Shown: in pieces, positions 58,665-64,000 of the stretch
How the letters are laid out: each line of letters starts with the position of its first letter
How positions within the stretch are numbered: position 1 is the stretch's first letter
From: Dyadobacter sp. CY261
Lineage (GTDB): Bacteria; Bacteroidota; Bacteroidia; Cytophagales; Spirosomataceae
Length of the DNA: 64,000 bases
Assembly: GCF_021440085.1 (NCBI RefSeq)
Contig: NZ_JAKCPW010000004.1
Location: 124,001-188,000 of the forward strand
Reading direction: 5' to 3'
Translations under genes and position numbers: made by a program
The notes under the pieces: generated by a model
What the model was told of the DNA's origin: nothing
What the model saw: the letters and a program-made list of their open reading frames with translations, nothing else
Databases searched by the model: none

Positions 58665-61127
58665 ATGCGAAAAATTACTACCTATCTGCTGGCGCTGCTG
58701 TTGAGCGCCTCCTCACTCCTCTCTTTTGCTCAAAAGGCACAGCAAATATTAACTGTTTCTGGCCGTGTGACCGATGCCGAAGATGGCAAACCGCTACCCG
58801 GCGCGACGGTCAAAGCCGGTGAAATCCGTGGTACAAGCACGGACAAGGATGGAAATTTTGTTTTGAAAAACATTTCCGAAACGATCGAAACCCTGGAAAT
58901 TTCCTACATCGGTTACCAAAGTTTGAAAGTAGCGATTGGAAGCTTAAATCAAGTTGACATCAAGCTTAACAAAAGCACTTACCAGGCCGACGAGGTGATT
59001 ATCAATGCCACCCGAGTGAACGACAAGTCGGGGATGGCTTATACCAACGTAACGGCCGCACAGATCGACAAGCAAAATCTTGGACAGGACCTGCCGGTAT
59101 TGCTCAACTTTTCGCCATCCCTGGTGAGCACGAGCGACGCGGGCGGTGGCGTCGGTTACACGGGTATTCGCATCCGGGGCTCCGACGCCACACGCATCAA
59201 CGTAACCGTGAATGGCATTCCTTACAATGATGCCGAAAGCCAGGGTGTATTCTGGGTCAATATGCCTGATTTTGCTTCGTCGGTAAGCAGCATCCAAATC
59301 CAGCGCGGGGTGGGGACTTCGACAAACGGGGCCGGTGCATTTGGCGCTTCGGTGAATATCAATACCAACGCTTTTCGTGAAGAACCTTATGCAGAACTGA
59401 ACAACTCGTATGGCTCTTTTAATACATTTAAAAACACATTGAAGGTAGGTTCGGGGCTTATTAAGGACAAATTTACCTTCGATGCGAGGTTATCGCGTGT
59501 TTCGTCGGATGGTTTTGTGGATCGGGCGTCTTCGGAATTGCACTCGTACTATTTGTCAGGTGGTTATTTTGGTAAAAAGAGTTTTGTGCGGGTCAATGTG
59601 TTTTCGGGAAAAGAGCGTACTTACCAATCCTGGAACGGCGTACCGGAAGCGAAATTACGTGGTGACCGCCAGGGTATCCTCGCTTACATCGACCGGAATG
59701 GCCTGGGCGAAAAAGATGCACAAAACCTGCTCAATTCCGACGACAGGACTTATAATTCCTACACTTATAAAAACGAGGTCGACAATTACCGCCAGGACCA
59801 TTACCAGATCGTTTCTTCTCATAATTTGAGCAATAAACTGACATTCAACCTCAACGCCTTCCTCGTCCGCGGGCTCGGCTATTACGAGCAATACCGCACG
59901 GCTGACGAATACAGCAAGTACAATTTGCCGAATGTGACCATCGGTAGTGATACGCTTACCAGCACCGACCTCATCCGTCGCCGCTGGCTCGACAACTATT
60001 TTTATGGAACGACATTCTCCTTTGACTATAACAGTTTCAAAAAGCTGACGGCCAGCTTCGGCGGAGGCTGGAACCAGTATGATGGCGACCACTATGGACA
60101 AATCATCTGGGCACGCAATGCCGGAAGCATCGAAAATGAGCATCAATATTATTTCAGCACGGGCAAGAAAAAGGATTTTAACCTGTATGGAAAGATATAT
60201 TACGCATTCACAGACCAACTGACCGCATTCGCGGATCTGCAATACCGGAGGGTAAGTCACGCGATTCACGGCACGGATAATGATCTCGTTCAGCTCGCGT
60301 TCGATCAGTCCTATTCATTTTTTAATCCAAAGGCTGGGCTTACTTATCAATTGGCTGAACAAAGTTCCGTTTACGCCTCTTACAGCATTGGCAACCGCGA
60401 GCCTAACCGCGATGATTTCACCTCTTCTACCGCCAATCTATTCCCGAAAAACGAGCGATTACAGAATGTCGAGGCCGGTTTCCGTACGCAGCAAGGCAAA
60501 TGGGCGTTCGCGGCTAACTACTATTTGATGGACTATAAAAACCAACTCGTACTCACCGGCCAGATCAACGACGTAGGTAGTTCCGTACGAGTGAACGTGC
60601 CTAAAAGCTACCGCACCGGCATCGAACTAGAAGGCGCTGTGGTTTTCAACCGCTTCCTGAAATGGAACGCTAATGTTACTTTCAGCCAGAACAAGATCAA
60701 AAACTTTACGGAATACATTGTCGACTATGATAATGGCGGCTATAAAACCGTCGATCACGGCAAATCGGACATTTCGTTTTCACCTGATGTGATCGCCGGG
60801 AGCCAGTTCACCTACTCCCTCCGTAAGAACCTCGAACTCGCATTGCTGACTAAATATGTGGGCAACCAATACCTGGACAATACGTCCACCGAGACCCGCA
60901 AACTTGACGCCTATCTGACGAACGACATCCGCCTTTCATGGACCATCAAACCAACCTGGGCGAAGGAAATAGCATTCAATCTGCTCGTCAACAATGTGCT
61001 GGATAAGAAGTTCGAATCGAATGGCTACACCTACGGCTACATCGCCGGCGGCGCGCTGACGCAGGAGAATTTCTACTTCCCGCAAGCCGGGCGGAATTTT
61101 TTGGTTGGGGTTAATTTTAGGTTTTGA
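58665..61127 (+). CDS. TonB-dependent receptor, probable thiamine transporter
   Basis: An 820-aa outer-membrane receptor. A signal peptide ends near SFAQ (22). An N-terminal carboxypeptidase-regulatory-like domain (VSGRVTDAEDGKPLPGATVK) and plug (LPVLLNFSPSLVSTSDAGGG, IRIRGSDATRINVTVNGIPY, NGAGAFGASVNIN) lead to a barrel that ends in the normal aromatic NFLVGVNFRF. A TPP riboswitch upstream makes thiamine or a precursor the likely ligand, as known for riboswitch-linked TonB receptors in this phylum. It should need ExbBD-TonB for energy. No thiamine biosynthesis gene is in the window. Confidence 0.9.
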   Translation: MRKITTYLLALLLSASSLLSFAQKAQQILTVSGRVTDAEDGKPLPGATVKAGEIRGTSTDKDGNFVLKNISETIETLEISYIGYQSLKVAIGSLNQVDIKLNKSTYQADEVIINATRVNDKSGMAYTNVTAAQIDKQNLGQDLPVLLNFSPSLVSTSDAGGGVGYTGIRIRGSDATRINVTVNGIPYNDAESQGVFWVNMPDFASSVSSIQIQRGVGTSTNGAGAFGASVNINTNAFREEPYAELNNSYGSFNTFKNTLKVGSGLIKDKFTFDARLSRVSSDGFVDRASSELHSYYLSGGYFGKKSFVRVNVFSGKERTYQSWNGVPEAKLRGDRQGILAYIDRNGLGEKDAQNLLNSDDRTYNSYTYKNEVDNYRQDHYQIVSSHNLSNKLTFNLNAFLVRGLGYYEQYRTADEYSKYNLPNVTIGSDTLTSTDLIRRRWLDNYFYGTTFSFDYNSFKKLTASFGGGWNQYDGDHYGQIIWARNAGSIENEHQYYFSTGKKKDFNLYGKIYYAFTDQLTAFADLQYRRVSHAIHGTDNDLVQLAFDQSYSFFNPKAGLTYQLAEQSSVYASYSIGNREPNRDDFTSSTANLFPKNERLQNVEAGFRTQQGKWAFAANYYLMDYKNQLVLTGQINDVGSSVRVNVPKSYRTGIELEGAVVFNRFLKWNANVTFSQNKIKNFTEYIVDYDNGGYKTVDHGKSDISFSPDVIAGSQFTYSLRKNLELALLTKYVGNQYLDNTSTETRKLDAYLTNDIRLSWTIKPTWAKEIAFNLLVNNVLDKKFESNGYTYGYIAGGALTQENFYFPQAGRNFLVGVNFRF

Positions 61128-61151
61128 ATAACCACTTTCTCCCTACCTTTG
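61123..61151 (+). promoter_or_regulatory. Promoter of hemE
   Basis: TTTG (61123-61126), a 17-nt spacer and TACCTTTG (61144-61151) form a near-consensus Bacteroidota promoter. It ends 4 bp before the hemE ATG, so the expected transcription start falls at or just inside the start codon, which suggests a leaderless or almost leaderless mRNA. Confidence 0.6.
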
Positions 61152-61155
61152 CCGC

Positions 61156-62184
61156 ATGAATCTTAAAAATGACCTTTTACTTCGGGCGGCGCGGGGGGAG
61201 AAGACCGAACGTACGCCTGTATGGATGATGCGCCAGGCCGGAAGAATCCTGGCCGAGTACCGGGCCGTTCGTGAGAAGGCCGGAAGCTTTATCAAATTGG
61301 CCACTACACCTGAAATGGCAGCAGAAGTGACCCTGCAACCTGTTGATTTGCTGGGCGTGGATGCTGCCATTATATTTTCCGATATCCTCGTGGTCCCGGA
61401 AGCAATGGGTTTACCTTATGAGATGATCGAGCAACGCGGGCCCGTTTTCCCGAGCACGGTGCACACGCTGGATGACCTTCAAAAGCTGCATATCGCGGAG
61501 CCGGAAACGGATCTGAAATATGTGCTCGACGCCATTAAGCTCACGAAAGAGGGTCTGGCTGGACGTGTTCCACTGATCGGTTTCGCCGGCGCACCGTTCA
61601 CGATCTTTTGCTATATGACAGAAGGCAAAGGCTCGAAAACCTTCTCGGTAGCCAAAAAACATCTCTACGCCGATCCCAAGTTTTCACACACATTATTACA
61701 ACAAATCACCGATAGTACGATTGCTTATCTTAAAGCACAGATCGCCGCAGGTGCCGATATTGTCCAGCTTTTTGATTCCTGGGCAGGCATTTTGTCGCCG
61801 GAACAATACCGCGAGTTTTCCTTGCCCTATATCAAACAGATTTGCGATGCCATTACCGAGGTTCCGGTGACTGTTTTTGCCAAAGGCGCATTCTTTGCGA
61901 GGAAAGAGATTGGAGAGCTTAGTTGCTCGGTCGTTGGCCTCGATTGGAATATGGACATCGCCGAGTCACGCGAGCTGATCCCGAACAAGACCTTGCAAGG
62001 CAACCTTGACCCTTGCGTATTGTATTCGTCTTTCGATCAGATCAGAACGGAAGTGAAGAACATGGTCAACCAATTCGGCACGCAACGGTACATTGCCAAC
62101 CTTGGTCACGGCGTGTACCCAGATACTGATCCCGACAAGGTTCGGTGCTTTATCGAGGCGGTTAAAGAGTATTCCTCTCTGTAA
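61156..62184 (+). CDS. hemE: Uroporphyrinogen decarboxylase
   Basis: A 342-aa enzyme of haem synthesis that removes four carboxyl groups from uroporphyrinogen III. Motifs are [18 protein letters not shown] (about 17-34), the [12 protein letters not shown] segment with the conserved Asp, and [29 protein letters not shown] and the C-terminal [15 protein letters not shown] complete the family pattern. Length is standard. The start ATG lies immediately after a promoter. The HAD phosphatase gene follows with 2 bp between. Confidence 0.96.
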   Translation: MNLKNDLLLRAARGEKTERTPVWMMRQAGRILAEYRAVREKAGSFIKLATTPEMAAEVTLQPVDLLGVDAAIIFSDILVVPEAMGLPYEMIEQRGPVFPSTVHTLDDLQKLHIAEPETDLKYVLDAIKLTKEGLAGRVPLIGFAGAPFTIFCYMTEGKGSKTFSVAKKHLYADPKFSHTLLQQITDSTIAYLKAQIAAGADIVQLFDSWAGILSPEQYREFSLPYIKQICDAITEVPVTVFAKGAFFARKEIGELSCSVVGLDWNMDIAESRELIPNKTLQGNLDPCVLYSSFDQIRTEVKNMVNQFGTQRYIANLGHGVYPDTDPDKVRCFIEAVKEYSSL

Positions 62185-62186
62185 AT

Positions 62187-62711
62187 ATGGCAGTTCATCC
62201 AAACAAATGCGTATTCCTCGACCGTGACGGAGTACTGAACGAGGATTGCCCGGACTATCTCTACAACCTGAAAGAACTGGTAATCCCCGAAGGCGTCGCA
62301 GAAGCACTACGAATGCTGAAAGAGGCGGGTTACCTGCTGATCGTAATCACGAACCAGGCAGGCATCGCGAAAGGGCTTTACACGGCAGATAGTGTGTATG
62401 CAATCCACGAAGCAATGCAACAGGTTTCGGATTACGCACTCGACGATCTGTATTTTTCTCCCTATCACCCAGCCTATTCAGGCAATTCATTATCTCGGAA
62501 GCCCGGCTCGTTGCTGATTGAGAAGGCAATGGCTAAATACGATGTTGATCCTGATCAATCATGGATGATCGGTGACCGTGACCGGGATATGGAAGCAGGA
62601 AAAAATGTGGGTTTGAAAACGGTTCATATTGTCCCGGATGCAGAAGAATCGACGGGAGATTATGCCGCTGTGAATTTACTGGAAGCCGCTAAATTGATAT
62701 TGCAGCAGTAA
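62187..62711 (+). CDS. HAD-IIIA phosphatase, GmhB-like
   Basis: A 174-aa HAD phosphatase. The nucleophile motif is FLDRDGVLNED (about 10-20), motif II VITNQAGIAKGLY, and the final MIGDRDRDMEAGKNVG. The order and spacing match GmhB (heptose bisphosphate phosphatase) or histidinol-phosphatase. However, the zinc loop of GmhB (CPHHP...C-C) is replaced by SPYHPAYSGNSLSRKP with no cysteine, so a typical zinc site is lacking. The substrate is therefore uncertain. It starts 2 bp after hemE and is probably co-transcribed with it. Confidence 0.85.
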   Translation: MAVHPNKCVFLDRDGVLNEDCPDYLYNLKELVIPEGVAEALRMLKEAGYLLIVITNQAGIAKGLYTADSVYAIHEAMQQVSDYALDDLYFSPYHPAYSGNSLSRKPGSLLIEKAMAKYDVDPDQSWMIGDRDRDMEAGKNVGLKTVHIVPDAEESTGDYAAVNLLEAAKLILQQ

Positions 62712-62714
62712 ATA

Positions 62715-62843
62715 TTAAGCTTTTAACGCTGGTGCAGGCTGCGTTTTCTGCAGAGAACCGTAAGCAGGGCAGGCGTGTTTGGTGCAGGATGACGCCACCG
62801 CCAATGTTCCGCAGACAGCTAAAAGAAGTAAGATCTTTTTCAT
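62715..62843 (-). CDS. Very small lipoprotein
   Basis: A 42-aa protein, MKKILLLLAVCGTLAVASSC followed by TKHACPAYGSLQK. A lipobox ASSC gives an N-terminal lipid cysteine at about 20. Only about 22 residues remain after processing, with a CPAYG motif. Tiny lipoproteins like this with a CPAYG-like motif occur in Bacteroidota and are uncharacterised. A TATTTTTG promoter-like element lies upstream on this strand. The frame start at 62936 is rejected because it adds a non-signal leader. Confidence 0.6.
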   Translation of the reverse strand: MKKILLLLAVCGTLAVASSCTKHACPAYGSLQKTQPAPALKA

Positions 62844-62880
62844 TTTCCAGTTCGTATAAGATTTTATCACTACAAAAATA

Positions 62881-62943
62881 TAAAAATAAGTTCTTTGAAC
62901 GAGCGTTTTAGTCGAACTAATAACGAACTCATTCAAAGAACTT
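62881..62943 (-). terminator. Terminator after arginine decarboxylase
   Basis: On the minus strand AAGTTCTTTGAATGAG pairs with CTCGTTCAAAGAACTT (62943-62928 and 62903-62888, one mismatch), followed by ATTTTTATATTTTT. It separates the decarboxylase gene from the tiny lipoprotein gene. Confidence 0.7.
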
Positions 62944-62954
62944 TATATAGGACA

Positions 62955-64000
62955 TCAGATTTTTGTTTCTGCCAATTCCTCCACAGGCTCCTTACGCTTC
63001 TTCTCCACCGCCACGGGCTTTCCGTCCTGTGACCCGTAGGGCTCTTCCTTGAAACCAAGAATCCTCAACATCGAGTCGCTGTTTTGTTCATCGGCAAATA
63101 CGCGCGTGGTAATGCGGCCTTCTTCGTCTCGATCCACGAGCACGTGCTTAGGCGCCGGGATCAGGCAGTGCTGAATGCCACCGTATCCTCCTAGTGATTC
63201 CTGATAAGCACCCGTATGGAAGAAACCGATGTATTGTGACTCATTATCTTCAAAGATCGGCATGTACAAATCTGCGCTGTGCATCTCGCTGTTGTAAAAA
63301 TCCTGCGAATCGCATGTCAGACCACCGAGGTTAACCTTTTGATAGGGACTATCCCAGTTGTTAATCGGCAACATGATGTATTTCTGGTTCATGCCCCATG
63401 AGTCGGGAAGCTGGGTAATAAATGAGCCATTAATCATATACCACAACTCCTTATCGTTTTGAAGCTTTTTGTCGATGATTTCATAGATCACCGCACCGCT
63501 TTCACCTACCGTGTAGCTTCCAAATTCTGTAAAAATGTGCGGAACAGGCACATTGTTCTTGTTACAGATCCACTGGATGTTCTCGATGATCTCGTCGATC
63601 ATCTGCTGGTAATCGTATCCTGCCTGTAATGAAGTCTGGATCGGAAGCCCGCCGCCAATGTCGATCGAATCGAGGTCGGGGCAGAGTTTCTTCATTTCGC
63701 AGTACTTGAACATGAAGCGGGTGAGCTCACTCCAATAATACGCGCTGTCTTTAATGCCTGTATTAATGAAGAAGTGCAGCATTTTGAGTTTGAAACGAGG
63801 ATTTGGCTCGATCTTCTCTTTATAAAGTTGCTGAACGTCATTATAGCGGATACCCAGGCGAGAGGTATAGAATGCGAAATTCGGTTCCTCATCCGTCGCA
63901 ATCCGCATTCCAAATTGAACGGTGTCGGCTGTTACCTGCTGCTCGTACGATTCGATCTCTTTCAAATTGTCCAGGATCGGTACTACATTGAAGCCTTCGT
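62955..64000 (-). CDS. speA: Arginine decarboxylase, N-terminal part outside window
   Basis: The last 349 or so codons are visible; the frame stays open to the window edge with sequence GFNVVPILDNLKEIESY, so the apparent start at 63965 is internal. Conserved parts include DSIDIGGGLPIQTSLQAGYD, FTEFGSYTVGESGAVIYEI, GLTCDSQDFYN and FFHTGAYQESLGGYGGIQHC (PLP fold-type III). These fit biosynthetic arginine decarboxylase making agmatine for polyamines; the Cys-Asp-Ser motif is the active-site region. A diaminopimelate or lysine decarboxylase of the same fold is less likely. Confidence 0.88.
   Translation of the reverse strand, partial: EGFNVVPILDNLKEIESYEQQVTADTVQFGMRIATDEEPNFAFYTSRLGIRYNDVQQLYKEKIEPNPRFKLKMLHFFINTGIKDSAYYWSELTRFMFKYCEMKKLCPDLDSIDIGGGLPIQTSLQAGYDYQQMIDEIIENIQWICNKNNVPVPHIFTEFGSYTVGESGAVIYEIIDKKLQNDKELWYMINGSFITQLPDSWGMNQKYIMLPINNWDSPYQKVNLGGLTCDSQDFYNSEMHSADLYMPIFEDNESQYIGFFHTGAYQESLGGYGGIQHCLIPAPKHVLVDRDEEGRITTRVFADEQNSDSMLRILGFKEEPYGSQDGKPVAVEKKRKEPVEELAETKI

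Overview
The window looks like a chromosomal segment of a Bacteroidota bacterium, most likely an aerobic member of the Cytophagales close to Dyadobacter or Spirosoma. The genus is an inference. The evidence is: TonB-dependent receptors with an N-terminal carboxypeptidase-regulatory-like domain; M56 metallopeptidases fused to TonB C-terminal domains; SusC-era style lipoproteins; scarcely any Shine-Dalgarno sequences; and several promoters of the Bacteroidota type (TTTG, about 19 nt, TAnnTTTG). No insertion sequence, prophage, CRISPR array, rRNA or tRNA was recognised. GC content looks even, near 48 percent by eye.

Layout. 0-6.3 kb: a partial YpdA-type disulfide reductase, then pabB-pabC (folate), priA (replication restart) and pyk (glycolysis). 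6.4-10.7 kb: a BlaI-type repressor with a well-formed operator/promoter, followed by two paralogous M56 peptidase-TonB proteins; the second carries a frameshift. 10.7-13 kb: an MocA-type oxidoreductase convergent with exbB-exbD. 13.3-20.6 kb: the most interesting block, a probable metal (copper or iron) acquisition locus. It holds two small membrane proteins sharing a C-x8-HC-x3-C motif, a MbnP-like lipoprotein, a MbnH-like dihaem peroxidase, a TonB-dependent receptor and a duplicated PepSY membrane protein. 20.8-36.6 kb: mostly housekeeping genes (mscS, ffh, nuoN, typA, gdh), a histidine kinase behind PhoB/PhoP-like direct repeats and a strong leader hairpin, and an intergenic cluster of DnaA boxes.

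36.6-40 kb: a fatty acyl-AMP ligase, an acyl carrier protein and a sodium/solute symporter in one unit. 40-45 kb: a minus-strand electrophile/oxidative stress cluster (CPA2 antiporter, KefG-like oxidoreductase, quinone oxidoreductase, TetR regulator, SDR). 46-49.3 kb: a tightly overlapping 3-amino-3,6-dideoxysugar and glycosyltransfer operon. 49.4-58.3 kb: a polytopic membrane protein, sbcC without sbcD, a GH3-family adenylating enzyme, an S41 peptidase and ornithine aminotransferase. 58.5-64 kb: a TPP riboswitch ahead of a probable thiamine TonB receptor, hemE, a HAD phosphatase, a tiny lipoprotein and a partial arginine decarboxylase.

How the parts fit. The exbBD genes may energise both TonB receptors. 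The MbnP/MbnH/receptor/PepSY set would capture, import and handle a metal across both membranes. The Kef cluster combines cytoplasmic acidification with reduction of reactive quinones and carbonyls. All functional statements come from reading the sequence and from family knowledge; no search was run.
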